NCBI RefSeq assembly: GCF_003628555.1
Contig: NZ_CP021731.1
Span: 3,720,001 to 3,784,000 of the forward strand
Direction of reading: 5' to 3'
DNA from: Azoarcus sp. DN11
GTDB lineage: Bacteria > Pseudomonadota > Gammaproteobacteria > Burkholderiales > Rhodocyclaceae
DNA: 64,000 bases
Shown here: in pieces, positions 1-7,784 of the stretch
Position numbering within the stretch: position 1 is the first letter of the stretch
Layout: every line of letters starts with the position of its first letter
The notes under the pieces: model-generated
Told to the model about the DNA's origin: nothing
Databases searched by the model: none
Seen by the model: only the letters and a program-made list of their open reading frames with translations
Program-made: the position numbers and the translations under genes

Positions 1-45
1 TCACGAACACGGTGGACGCCCCACCCTACACGAGGAACGGAACCC

Positions 46-1293
46 ATGGACTTCGACTATTCCGAGAAGACCGAAATGGTGCTGGACGTGCTGCGCCATT
101 TCATGGCCCGGCGCATCCTGCCCGCCAATCTCGCCTGGCACCGGTGCGCCACGCGCGGCGAATACCCGCTCGCGGTCGTCGAACCGCTCAAGGCGATCGC
201 GCGTGAGGAGGGGCTGTGGAACCTGTTCCTGCCCGGCCTGCGCGAACACGAGCCGGGCACGCGGCTCGACAACGCCGAATACGCACCGCTCGCCGAAGCG
301 ATGGGGCGCATTCCCTGGTCGGCCGAGGTGTTCAACTGCAGCGCACCCGACACCGGCAACATGGAACTGCTGCACCTGCACGCGAACGCTGCCCAGTACG
401 AACGCTGGCTGCAGCCGCTCCTCGAAGGCCGCATCCGCTCGTGCTTCGCGATGACGGAGCCGGACGTCGCCTCATCGGACGCCACCAACCTGCGCACGAC
501 GATCCGCCGCGACGGCGACGACTATGTCATCAACGGGCGCAAATGGTTCGTGACCGGCGCCGCCCACCCGCACTGCCGCTTCGCGATCGTGATGGGCCTC
601 ACCAAGGACGAAAGCGGCGAGCGGGCGCATTGCCGCCACTCGATGGTGATCGTGCCGATGGACACGCCCGGCGTCGAAATCGTGCGCAACATCCCGGTGA
701 TGCACCACCTGTCGCCGGAAGGGCACTGCGAGATCGTCTTCCGCGACGTGCGCGTGCCGGCGGAGAACTTGCTGGGCGACGAAGGCGAGGGTTTCGCGCT
801 GGCGCAGGCGCGCCTGGGCCCCGGGCGCGTGCATCACTGCATGCGCACCATCGGCCAGTGCGAACTCGCGCTGGAGATGATGTGCGAGCGCGCCCTGGAA
901 CGCCGCACCTTCGGCAAGTACCTGAGCGACTTCGCGAACATCCAGGAATGGATCGCACATTCGCGCGTCGAGATCGACCAGGCGCGGCTCCTCGTGCTGC
1001 GCGCCGCGTGGCTGATGGACCAGCGCGGCAACCAGGCCGCACGCGTCGACGTCTCCGCGATAAAACTCGTCGCCGCGCAGCTGCAGACGCGCATCCTCGA
1101 TCGCGCGATGCAGGTGTTCGGCGCGATGGGCCTCACGCCCGACACGCCGCTGTCGCTGTTCTGGACCTGGGGCCGTGCGATGCGCTTCTTCGACGGCCCG
1201 GACGAAGTCCACCTGCGCGTGCTCGCGCGCAGCGAACTCGACAAGGCCAAGGCCAACCGCGGCGCAACGGCAGCCTATTATCTGCTTGAATGA
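46..1293 (+). CDS. Acyl-CoA dehydrogenase family protein
   Basis: A 415-residue FAD-dependent acyl-CoA dehydrogenase fold, expected to introduce the alpha-beta double bond into an acyl-CoA and pass electrons to ETF. The start has GAGGAACGG upstream. The sheet-domain signature MTEPDVASSD is at residues 136-145, followed by a GRKWFVTGA strand and the C-terminal helical domain (GPGRVHH, then FDGPDEVH near the end). Length and these motifs fit the ACAD10/ACAD11-like branch better than short-chain enzymes; the substrate cannot be read from sequence and I do not assign the catalytic base. An insertion sequence sits 25 bp after the stop, so any downstream partner in its operon has been displaced. 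Confidence 0.9.
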   Translation: MDFDYSEKTEMVLDVLRHFMARRILPANLAWHRCATRGEYPLAVVEPLKAIAREEGLWNLFLPGLREHEPGTRLDNAEYAPLAEAMGRIPWSAEVFNCSAPDTGNMELLHLHANAAQYERWLQPLLEGRIRSCFAMTEPDVASSDATNLRTTIRRDGDDYVINGRKWFVTGAAHPHCRFAIVMGLTKDESGERAHCRHSMVIVPMDTPGVEIVRNIPVMHHLSPEGHCEIVFRDVRVPAENLLGDEGEGFALAQARLGPGRVHHCMRTIGQCELALEMMCERALERRTFGKYLSDFANIQEWIAHSRVEIDQARLLVLRAAWLMDQRGNQAARVDVSAIKLVAAQLQTRILDRAMQVFGAMGLTPDTPLSLFWTWGRAMRFFDGPDEVHLRVLARSELDKAKANRGATAAYYLLE

Positions 1294-1318
1294 GACCGCG
1301 GCGCCCCTTCTTATTTAG

Positions 1319-2536
1319 GGAGACGCTGAACAAATGACGAACCCGTCGTCGGTCACCAGTCGCGGTGACATTCGGTCCGAGAATTTCGTCGGAGCGCTTG
1401 CGGATTTTGCTCGCGCGGTGGTTGTTCGGGGCGTCGTCAACGTGCGTTCTTCGATTTTCATTACTCATGACGCACTGCCGGCGCCGGACGCGAGCAATCG
1501 CCGGCGCGCCAGGACCAGATTGGCAAAGCCGAAGAGCGTGAACAACTGCGCCGTGTTCTTCGTCAACCCGCGGTAACGCGTCTTGCGATGACGAAACAGG
1601 TTCTTCACAACATGGAAAGGATGCTCGACCTTTGCCCGGATGCGTGCCTTCGCCTGTTCGTACTGTTCCAGCAGTCGGTCCAGCCGGCTGGTACCCAGCG
1701 CCTTGCGCTTGCCCGGCCGCATCGCCACGTGCCAGTTGACCGTGAGGTCTCTGTTTTCATCGCGCTTGTGCATGCCCTGATAGCCCGCGTCGCCGAGCAC
1801 ATCGGTCTCATCCCCATGCAGCAGCGCATGCGCCTGCGTGACGTCCCCGACATTGGCGGCAGTGCCAACCAGGGTATGAACCAGACCGGAATCGGCATCG
1901 ACGCCGATGTGCGCCTTCATGCCGAAATGCCACTGCTTGCCTTTCTTGGCTTGATGCATCTCGGGATCGCGGGCTTGCTCCCGATTCTTGGTCGAGGGCG
2001 GCGCGGCGATCAGTGTGGCATCGACGATCATGCCTTCGCGCATCATCAAGCCTTTCTGTGCGAGGTGGGCGTTGATCGTGTCGAAGATCTTGCGCGTCAG
2101 CTCGTGAGTCTCGAGGAGCCGCCGGAACTTGAGCAGCGTCGTGGCATCCGGAGCGGACTCGCGTGCCAGATCGATGCCCACAAAGCGCCGGATCGACTGG
2201 CTGTCGTAGACGGCATCCTCGATCCCTTCGTCCGACAGCCCGAAGCACTGCTGCGCCACGTACATCCGCAGCATCCGTTCCAGCCCGATCGGCGGACGAC
2301 CGCGGCCTTCTCCCTTCGGGTAGTGCGGTTCGAGTTCGGCCACCAACGCCGACCAGGGCGTTACCGTCTCGATCTCGGCCAGGAACCGGTCGCGCCGCGT
2401 CAGCTTCTTCTTCGCGGCGTACTCAAGGTCGGAAAAGCTCGATTGCATGCTCAGTCTCGGGGATCGTGGGCTGACAGAATTATCTCAAACGCATCGGCCG
2501 CATGGGGCGGCGGTGTCCGAATAAATCAGCGTTTCC
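1319..2536 (-). mobile_element. IS5-group insertion sequence, apparently complete, with TTAG target duplication
   Basis: The element is 1218 bp. Its ends are imperfect inverted repeats: GGAGACGCTGA reading in from the left (1319) and GGAAACGCTGA reading in from the right (complement ending 2536). TTAG occurs directly outside both ends (1315-1318 and 2537-2540), matching the YTAR 4-bp duplication known for the IS5 group. It carries one transposase gene on the minus strand, intact in frame, so the insertion looks recent. The stretch 1320-1464 inside the element holds no gene. Confidence 0.88.
1465..2448 (-). CDS. IS5-family DDE transposase
   Basis: A 327-residue transposase with an N-terminal DUF772-type helical region (about 45-115, including GRPPIGLERMLRM) and a DDE catalytic core. 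The likely triad is D143 in IVDATLI, D220 in GDAGYQG and E275 in RAKVEHPFHV, with the usual IS5-type C-terminal stretch NLFRHRKTRYRG. Full length with no internal stop, so probably functional. It is the only gene of the surrounding insertion sequence and reads opposite to its neighbours. Confidence 0.93.
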   Translation of the reverse strand: MQSSFSDLEYAAKKKLTRRDRFLAEIETVTPWSALVAELEPHYPKGEGRGRPPIGLERMLRMYVAQQCFGLSDEGIEDAVYDSQSIRRFVGIDLARESAPDATTLLKFRRLLETHELTRKIFDTINAHLAQKGLMMREGMIVDATLIAAPPSTKNREQARDPEMHQAKKGKQWHFGMKAHIGVDADSGLVHTLVGTAANVGDVTQAHALLHGDETDVLGDAGYQGMHKRDENRDLTVNWHVAMRPGKRKALGTSRLDRLLEQYEQAKARIRAKVEHPFHVVKNLFRHRKTRYRGLTKNTAQLFTLFGFANLVLARRRLLASGAGSAS

Positions 2537-2560
2537 TTAGCGATCACCCTCACCTTAAAC

Positions 2561-3283
2561 ATGGAAAAACTCGGCCCTGGAAGCGACGCCGATACTCTGC
2601 ACGTGTTGGCCATGATCCCCTACGAAAGCTTCCCCCTCGTCGTCGACGCCGGCTGCGGAATCGGTCGCCAGAGCCTCGCGCTCGCGAGCCGGCTGCGCAC
2701 CAAAGTGCACGCAATCGATACAGCCGCGCAGCATCTCGACAGCCTTAACCGCTATTCCATGCAACTCGGCATCGGGCAGTTGGTGCAGACGCACTGCATG
2801 GACATGGCCGACATTCCCGCAGTTTTTCGAGAAATCGATCTTCTGTGGTCGGAGTGCGCCGCGTATCACATCGGATTTCCCAATGCTCTACAAACCTGGC
2901 TGCCGGCCATCCGCCCAGGCGGATATGCCGTAATAAGCGAACTCTCATGGTTGCGCGACGATGTACCTGAACATGTGCGCACCTATTTCCGGCGCGGCTA
3001 CCCGGACATGCGCAAAATAGACGAGAACCTTGCGATCGCCTGCACCGCCGGCTACGAGGCGATCGACACGCACGTCCTCTCGAGAGCCGCATGGGTCGAC
3101 GGCTACTACGACAAGCTCGAACCGCTCGCCACCTCCCTTATTCAGCACCCCGAGAAGGCCGTGCGGACTTTCGCCGCGCAGACGCTGGATGGGATACGCA
3201 TCTTCGATTCCGCGGAGAACAACTACGGCTACGTGTTCTACGTCCTCAGGAAACCCGACGACGACCCCGTAGCAACTTTCTAG
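2561..3283 (+). CDS. Class I SAM-dependent methyltransferase, probably 5'-truncated by the IS
   Basis: 240 residues with a Rossmann-type methyltransferase core: motif I VVDAGCGIGRQ at residues 27-37, an acidic DMADI region at about 86-90, and RPGGYAVISE at about 124-133. The sequence GPGSDADT at residues 5-12 resembles a motif that in family members follows some 15-20 further N-terminal residues. The reading frame stays open back to the IS boundary at 2537 with no stop, which suggests the original start lay where the IS now sits and ATG 2561 is a fallback. No ribosome-binding site is evident. The gene ends 1-2 bp before an IS481-type remnant. The substrate is unknown; base composition is lower in GC than the neighbours. 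Confidence 0.7.
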   Translation: MEKLGPGSDADTLHVLAMIPYESFPLVVDAGCGIGRQSLALASRLRTKVHAIDTAAQHLDSLNRYSMQLGIGQLVQTHCMDMADIPAVFREIDLLWSECAAYHIGFPNALQTWLPAIRPGGYAVISELSWLRDDVPEHVRTYFRRGYPDMRKIDENLAIACTAGYEAIDTHVLSRAAWVDGYYDKLEPLATSLIQHPEKAVRTFAAQTLDGIRIFDSAENNYGYVFYVLRKPDDDPVATF

Positions 3284-3284
3284 G

Positions 3285-3741
3285 TGTTTAGTCCCACAGT
3301 GTGCTGGACGGGGTTTGTTTTGAAGCGATCCGGGTCCGTTGCCCAGATTTTGCAGATGTACTCATAAGGGGTCAGCCCCTTCAAGGTCTTGAGGCGGCGA
3401 GCGAAGTTGTAGGCCATCAAGAAGGTCTGCAGGTGTGATTTCAGCTGATCGTGTGACCGATAGTAGTAGCGCTTGACCGTCGCCTCCTTGATCGTTCGGT
3501 TCATGCGCTCGACCTGCCCATTGGTCCAAGGATGGCAGACCTTGGTAAGGCGATGTTCGATGCTATGGGCCTGGCAAATGCGATCGAACGGAATGGACCA
3601 GTATGCTTCTGCTCCTCGCCGCTTGGCGAACTGAATCCCGTTATCGGTCAGGATTGTATGAATGGCATAGGGGACGGCTGCGATCAGACTGTAAAGAAAG
3701 TCGCGGGCAAGCATTCGGGTCGCCTTGGGATGAAGCTCACG
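3285..3741 (-). pseudogene. IS481-family transposase remnant (C-terminal part only)
   Basis: The minus strand encodes the C-terminal half of an integrase-core (rve) transposase: LHPKATRMLARDF, then LTDNGIQF (second catalytic Asp), HPWTNGQVERMNRTIKEA (catalytic Glu) and a C-terminal YNFARRLKTLKGLTPYE block typical of IS481. The alignable part begins at about 3738 and an in-frame stop lies at 3742-3744, so the N-terminal DNA-binding region and first catalytic Asp are lost. The presumed IS end (TGTTTAGTCCCAC) is at 3285, immediately after the methyltransferase stop. Confidence 0.85.
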
Positions 3742-3828
3742 TCACGCCCGACCGAGTACGTCGACGCCCTGCGGGCGGCAGCCGCGCGAATCGTCGCGAC
3801 CGACGGGCCGGTAACCGAGTCCCTTTGA
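3730..3828 (+). pseudogene. Possible 3' fragment of a gene cut by the IS481 remnant
   Basis: An open frame of 32 codons ending MKLTSRPTEYVDALRAAAAR...TESL follows the breakpoint of the IS481 remnant at about 3740. The first codons overlap IS sequence, so the ATG at 3730 is probably accidental and the real gene would have extended leftward before the insertion. It has no recognisable domain. It may be the tail of a small gene of the same mobile remnant as the excisionase-like gene downstream; this is weak. Confidence 0.25.
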
Positions 3829-3844
3829 TCGAGGGAGGCCGATT

Positions 3845-3924
3845 TTCGGGGGTTCCTGCGACTGACGGGGGGCTGGTGATGCCAGCGCCTTACCTACCCC
3901 CTACCGGGACGCAGGAACCCCGAA
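3845..3924. repeat. Long nested stem-loop
   Basis: Arms TTCGGGGGTTCCTGCG (3845-3860) and CGCAGGAACCCCGAA (3910-3924) are complementary apart from one extra G. The 49-nt interval between them contains a second hairpin, GCTGG / CCAGC (about 3872-3886), and a G-run/C-run pair (about 3867-3871 with 3897-3901). The whole can fold as a long branched stem. It lies between two small open frames and has no T-tract, so it is not a standard terminator. Confidence 0.6.
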
Positions 3925-3949
3925 TTTCGGCCTGTTCGAGGGTGAAGCG

Positions 3950-4189
3950 ATGACGCTACCGACGATCATTCAGCAGTTGGAAGCCTTGCATCGGGCGAAC
4001 GAGCAGCAGACCGCCGAACTATGTCGGATCGATGCGCGACTCGCGAAACGCATGGGCTACACATTCGAGCAACTGAAAGCCGCGATCGAGTGTGGAGACA
4101 TCCCGGCGGCGAAGGTCGGGCGTTCGGGCGGGTTCTGCCTGAGCCCTGCTACCGTAGAACGCTTCACGCGGGACCGGGCGCCCGCCTGA
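3950..4189 (+). CDS. Small excisionase-like DNA-binding protein
   Basis: 79 residues. The first 30 look like an amphipathic helix (LEALHRANEQQTAELCRIDARLA). Residues 37-74 (YTFEQLKAAIECGDIPAAKVGRSGGFCLSPATVERF) resemble the MerR/excisionase winged-helix pattern, in which a helix-turn-helix is followed by 'G-x-IPA-x-KVGR' and a C-terminal 'V-x-x-F' helix. That similarity is judged by eye. GAAGCGATG gives only a weak ribosome-binding site. Its setting next to IS remnants and about 670 bp from a tRNA 3' end fits a leftover of an integrated element. Confidence 0.5.
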   Translation: MTLPTIIQQLEALHRANEQQTAELCRIDARLAKRMGYTFEQLKAAIECGDIPAAKVGRSGGFCLSPATVERFTRDRAPA

Positions 4190-4281
4190 TCCCGGCGCGG
4201 TTTAGTCGGCGAGTGCCGCGTCAACAACACAACAAACCCCGACAGCCGGCGGTGCCGCCCTCCTGGGCACGCGGCCGGCGC

Positions 4282-4700
4282 TTACATGCCGACTTCAAGC
4301 CGGTAATCATTGCGCTCCCGGCAATATGCATCCCCGAGATAGTCATCGATGAAGTCGACGACCTTGCCCGAGTTCCACAGGATGAAAACCCGCTTGTATC
4401 CCGTGTATGCACCGAAGCTGTTTTTCGCATTCACCTGGGGACACAGCTCCCAGCCCGCCCCGCCGTTCGTCATCATCGTACCGGCGAACACAACGGGACG
4501 CGGAGAGCGATCTAGTTCGAGCTTGGCTGAGTCGGGGTCCTTCAGGCGGTACTTCAATGACTCCCTGATGACCTGCATAGGGTCCTTCGGTGCCGGACCA
4601 GCATCCGCAAGCGTCGACCGTCTGCCGCAATCGGCGCAGTTCCGCACCCCTGAACGCCGACCATGCAGCAGATTGCGACGAAGAACAGATTGAACTTCAC
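4282..4700 (-). pseudogene. Small lipoprotein gene with an apparent frameshift
   Basis: A good ribosome-binding site (GGGGAGG, 4707-4713 on the complement) precedes GTG at 4700, which starts a lipoprotein signal peptide, VKFNLFFVAICCMVGVQGC, with VQGC as lipobox. Around 4640 this frame stops making sense. The family-like body PMQVIRESLKYRLKDPDSAKL ... GWELCPQVNAKNSFGAYTGY ... continues in the -1 frame to the stop at 4282. Joining the two would give a secreted lipoprotein of about 138 residues. Either a real one-base mutation or a sequencing error would explain it. Function unknown; similar small proteins with 'VNAKNSYGGYTG' occur in accessory regions. Confidence 0.55.
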
Positions 4701-4824
4701 GTCTCGCCTCCCCCGATCATTGCGGAGGGACAGCGTAGCATGACAACCGAGTGCCACGTCATCACGCCGAAGGGGAGCGCTGCCAAGCGTTTTCGGGATG
4801 TGGGGCTGGATGTGGGACACAAAG

Positions 4825-4847
4825 CAAAAACGCGCCGAAAGGCGCGT
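4825..4847 (-). terminator. Intrinsic terminator of tRNA-Ser(GCU)
   Basis: On the minus strand a perfect ACGCGCC / GGCGCGT stem with a 4-base loop (TTTC) is followed by a T-run (complement of AAAAA at 4826-4830). It lies 15 bp past the 3' end of the tRNA. Confidence 0.8.
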
Positions 4848-4861
4848 CTTTACTTGATGGC

Positions 4862-4955
4862 TGGCGGAGAGTGAGGGATTCGAACCCTCGATACGAGTTT
4901 TAGCCCGTATGCTCCCTTAGCAGGGGAGTGCCTTCGACCTCTCGGCCAACTCTCC
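4862..4955 (-). tRNA. tRNA-Ser (anticodon GCU)
   Basis: 94 nt with CCA encoded. The acceptor stem GGAGAGT pairs with ACTCTCC before G-CCA, the long variable arm is typical of class II serine tRNA, the T-loop has GGTTCGAATCC, and the anticodon loop reads CTGCTAA. It has its own promoter just upstream and its own terminator. Its 3' end faces the accessory stretch at 1.3-4.8 kb, which is the side where integrases usually insert DNA. Confidence 0.97.
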
Positions 4956-4971
4956 AACCTTCGAGCCGCGC

Positions 4972-5000
4972 ATCATAGCGATTCCGGCCCCTGCGGTCAA
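4972..5000 (-). promoter_or_regulatory. Sigma-70 promoter of tRNA-Ser(GCU)
   Basis: On the minus strand, TTGACC (-35, complement of 4995-5000) and TATGAT (-10, complement of 4972-4977) are separated by 17 bp. Initiation would fall about 10 bp before the mature tRNA 5' end. Confidence 0.75.
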
Positions 5001-5006
5001 ACCGAA

Positions 5007-6233
5007 TTATGCAGCGGCGTCGAGACCGAAGGCCTTGTGGAGGACCCGCACGGCGAGCTCGAGGTACTTTTCCTCGATCGCCACCGAGATCTTGATTTCG
5101 GACGTGGAGATCATCTGGATGTTGATGCCCTCTTCGGCCAGGGTGCGGAACATTTGCGATGCGACGCCGGCGTGCGAGCGCATGCCCACGCCGACGATGG
5201 AGACCTTGGCCATGGTCCTGTCGGTGGCGATCGCGCGGGCGCCGATATGCTCCTTGACGTTCTCGAGCACCTTGATCGCCTTGTCGAGTTCGCCACGCGC
5301 GACCGTGAACGAGAAGTCGGTCGTGCCGTCCTTGCTCACGTTCTGGATGATCATATCGACTTCGATGTTGGCATCGGCCACCGGCCCGAGGATCTGGTAG
5401 GCGATACCCGGCTTGTCGGGCACGCCGAGCACGGTGAGCTTGGCTTCGTCGCGGCTGAAGGCGATGCCGGAGATGACGGGTTGTTCCATGTTCTGATCTT
5501 CCTCAACAGTGATGAGCGTGCCCTCGCCTTCTTCCTCGAAGCTCGACAGGACGCGCAACTTGACCTTGTATTTGCCGGCGAATTCCACCGAGCGGATCTG
5601 CAGGACTTTGGAGCCGAGGCTGGCGAGCTCGAGCATCTCCTCGAACGTGATCGTGTCGAGCTTGCGCGCTTCGGGCACGACGCGCGGGTCGGTCGTGTAG
5701 ACGCCGTCGACGTCCGTGTAGATCTGGCACTCGTCGGCCTTCAGCGCGGCGGCAAGCGCCACGCCCGTGGTGTCGGAGCCACCCCGGCCGAGCGTCGTGA
5801 TGTTGCCGTGCTCATCCACGCCCTGGAAGCCGGCGACGACGACGATGTTGCCATCGTCGAGATCCTTCTTGATCGGCGCCTCGTCGATGTTGAGGATGCG
5901 TGCCTTGGTGTGTGCGCTGTCGGTAAGGATGCGCACCTGGGCGCCGGTGTAGCTCTTCGCCTTGACGCCGATGTCGTGGAGCGCCATGCACACCAGGCCG
6001 ATCGTGACCTGCTCCCCGGTGGACACGACGACGTCCAGTTCGCGCGGGTCGGGAGTGCCAGCGACTTCCTTGGTGAGCGCGATCAGGCGGTTCGTTTCCC
6101 CGCTCATCGCCGACACCACGACCACCACCTGGCGACCCTGCGCCTGGAACTTCGCGACCTTTCTGGCGACGTTCTTGATGCGCTCCGGATTGCCAACGGA
6201 AGTGCCGCCGTACTTCTGAACTATCAGTGCCAT
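5007..6233 (-). CDS. lysC: Aspartate kinase
   Basis: A 408-residue monofunctional aspartokinase that phosphorylates L-aspartate to start lysine, threonine, methionine and diaminopimelate synthesis. The kinase motif KYGGTSVG is at residues 7-14, [21 protein letters not shown] forms the nucleotide/substrate site in the middle, and the C-terminus has paired ACT domains (for example [15 protein letters not shown] and [16 protein letters not shown]), the sites of feedback inhibition by lysine and/or threonine. I chose ATG 6233 because [12 protein letters not shown] is the conserved N-terminus; an upstream in-frame start at 6338 would add 35 unrelated residues. The gene stands alone, followed by tRNA-Ser in the same direction. 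Confidence 0.97.
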   Translation of the reverse strand: MALIVQKYGGTSVGNPERIKNVARKVAKFQAQGRQVVVVVSAMSGETNRLIALTKEVAGTPDPRELDVVVSTGEQVTIGLVCMALHDIGVKAKSYTGAQVRILTDSAHTKARILNIDEAPIKKDLDDGNIVVVAGFQGVDEHGNITTLGRGGSDTTGVALAAALKADECQIYTDVDGVYTTDPRVVPEARKLDTITFEEMLELASLGSKVLQIRSVEFAGKYKVKLRVLSSFEEEGEGTLITVEEDQNMEQPVISGIAFSRDEAKLTVLGVPDKPGIAYQILGPVADANIEVDMIIQNVSKDGTTDFSFTVARGELDKAIKVLENVKEHIGARAIATDRTMAKVSIVGVGMRSHAGVASQMFRTLAEEGINIQMISTSEIKISVAIEEKYLELAVRVLHKAFGLDAAA

Positions 6234-6376
6234 CGTCGTATCCAAGTAACTGTGGATAAAACATGTGATTCTAGCGAAAGGCAGTCCACTTTGCAGGCCG
6301 ATGTCGTCCACACCCCTGGGAACCCAATTTGGGCACATATGGATTGCGATTAGCCCTAGGACTTTTGATTCTGCCG

Positions 6377-6406
6377 TTGTATTTGCCCGGAATAGTAATC
6401 TATACT
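6377..6406 (+). promoter_or_regulatory. Probable sigma-70 promoter of the HTH regulator gene
   Basis: TTGTAT (6377-6382) and TATACT (6401-6406) are separated by 18 bp, which puts transcription start near 6412-6414, directly at the edge of a palindrome. The local sequence is clearly AT-richer than the coding flanks. Confidence 0.6.
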
Positions 6407-6414
6407 TTAGTCAC

Positions 6415-6434
6415 CATATGACTTAAGTCGTATG
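6415..6434. promoter_or_regulatory. 20-bp palindrome, candidate autoregulatory operator
   Basis: CATATGACTTAAGTCGTATG is self-complementary except for one symmetric position pair (bases 5 and 16). It begins at about +2 relative to the inferred start site and lies 61 bp before the HTH gene, where a bound dimer would block early transcription. No other gene starts nearby in that direction. Confidence 0.6.
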
Positions 6435-6495
6435 ATCGCGTTAGCGCGCAGCTAATCCTCATAGCACAACTGACTGCACAACAGAGGCCCAAGAG

Positions 6496-6798
6496 ATGAA
6501 AAGCACTGAAACCATTGATGTTCGTGAGATCCGCCGCAAGCTCGGCCTGAACCAGTCGCAATTCTGGTCGAAGATCGGCGTCACCCAGAGCGGGGGTTCC
6601 CGCTACGAGAGCGGCCGCAACATTCCGCGTCCGGTGCAGGCCCTGCTCCGTCTCGTTCACATCGAGCAGATCGACATCAACAAGGTGAAGAAGGAAGACG
6701 TCGAAGTAGCCGAGTTCCTGAAGTCCTCGAACCCGGAATTATTCAAGACGCTGAAGAAGGAAGCCCGCGCGAAGCGCAAGGAACGCACGTCGCGCTAA
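6496..6798 (+). CDS. Small helix-turn-helix (XRE-like) regulator
   Basis: 100 residues. Residues 8-58 form a Cro/XRE-type helix-turn-helix (VREIRRKLGLNQSQFWSKIGVTQSGGSRYESGRNIPRPVQALL). The rest is a charged linker and a strongly basic tail (KKEARAKRKERTSR) that may add non-specific DNA contact. No sensor domain is present. The single-gene setting with a near-perfect palindrome at the start site suggests a self-regulated repressor with few targets. The next gene downstream is convergent, so it is monocistronic. The physiological role is unknown. Confidence 0.8.
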   Translation: MKSTETIDVREIRRKLGLNQSQFWSKIGVTQSGGSRYESGRNIPRPVQALLRLVHIEQIDINKVKKEDVEVAEFLKSSNPELFKTLKKEARAKRKERTSR

Positions 6799-6822
6799 CC
6801 CGGGCGGAGTACCGCATGGCCA

Positions 6823-7677
6823 TCAGGGGCTGACCCGAACCGTCAGCCCCATTGTTCTTATGCGCTCGCCGATCGCTTCGAGCTCGGCTTCGCCAAGTGG
6901 CGACAGCCGCGGTGCCTCGGGCTGCATCGAGGGGCGCGCGATTCCGTAGAGCAGCACCCCGGCGAGGCGTTCCACGCCGGCCTTTTCCAGCACCGCCAGA
7001 TAGGCGGCGATATCTGCGTCGGATGGCGCCTGCCCGTCCCAGCGGAACATGCAGGTCTGTACCCAGGTCGTGCAGCGCTCGGCGCTTGCCTGCAGGCGAC
7101 GCACGACCGCGTCGGGGTCCGGGCCGACGCCGTTGATTCGGCGCATGGCGGCGCGCGTGCCGGCATCGACCTTGAACCACACTTCCCCGCCCGCGTCGCC
7201 GAGCCGGCGCACGCCTTCGCGTACTGCCGCCTGTCCCATCAGGCTGCCGTTGGTGATGAGGCGCAGCGGCACCTCTTCGCCAAATCCGAACTGCGCGCGC
7301 AGGCGCACTGCGATCTCCACCGCGTCGGCGAATTCGGCGGCGCTGGTCGGTTCGCCGTTGCCGGAGAAGGCGATGTCGCGCACCTGGCGCAGCCCCTCGG
7401 GAACATGCCGTTCGAGGTAGTCGCCATGCACGAGCGCATCGAGGAAGCCCGCAAGCTCGGCCTCGAGTTGCGCGAGGTCGATGCGCGGCGCGCTGCCGCG
7501 CACCAGGTCCGGGACCTGGCAGTAGGCGCAATGCCAGTTGCACGCGTTGTTGGGATTGAGGTTGATGCCGACCGAAACGCCGCCGGCGCGGCGCGAGAGC
7601 ACCGGGTAGATGTAGGTGAGCCCCGCGAGGTCGCGGTCGTGGTTGCGGGTGGTGAGTTGCCGGTCGCTGGAGGCCAT
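6823..7677 (-). CDS. Radical SAM protein (candidate QueE-like partner of QueD)
   Basis: 284 residues. A radical SAM cluster motif CNWHCAYC places ligands at C46, C50 and C53, preceded by GVSVGINLNPNNA. FSGNGEPT (GGEP-like) and LRLITNGSL are standard SAM-binding strands. The sequence resembles the COG0731 (wyosine-synthase-like) group rather than the shorter canonical QueE. Divergence from queD with 107 bp between the starts makes a role in making 7-carboxy-7-deazaguanine plausible but unproven. ATG 7677 starts just before the first conserved residues; the frame is open to 7782, which would overlap the divergent promoter. Confidence 0.75.
   Translation of the reverse strand: MASSDRQLTTRNHDRDLAGLTYIYPVLSRRAGGVSVGINLNPNNACNWHCAYCQVPDLVRGSAPRIDLAQLEAELAGFLDALVHGDYLERHVPEGLRQVRDIAFSGNGEPTSAAEFADAVEIAVRLRAQFGFGEEVPLRLITNGSLMGQAAVREGVRRLGDAGGEVWFKVDAGTRAAMRRINGVGPDPDAVVRRLQASAERCTTWVQTCMFRWDGQAPSDADIAAYLAVLEKAGVERLAGVLLYGIARPSMQPEAPRLSPLGEAELEAIGERIRTMGLTVRVSP
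6826..6850. terminator. Hairpin at a convergent gene end
   Basis: GGGGCTGAC (6826-6834) and GTCAGCCCC (6842-6850) form a perfect 9-bp stem. It overlaps the last codons of the radical SAM gene and lies 28 bp after the HTH gene stop. The plus strand continues ATTGTTCTTA, a poor U-tract, so termination strength is uncertain. Confidence 0.4.
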
Positions 7678-7751
7678 GGGGGTGCAGGTGCCGCGGATCG
7701 CGGTCGAAGTCAGCAAGGAGTCGCCCGGAATGGGCGTTCGGGGTCGGGTGC

Positions 7752-7757
7752 TATAAT
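7752..7757 (+). promoter_or_regulatory. -10 element of queD
   Basis: A perfect TATAAT lies 28 bp before the queD start codon, with GAGG as ribosome-binding site at about 7774-7777. No convincing -35 hexamer is visible, so only the -10 is called. Confidence 0.5.
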
Positions 7758-7784
7758 CCGCGCCCTGCACTCCCGAGGTCAATC

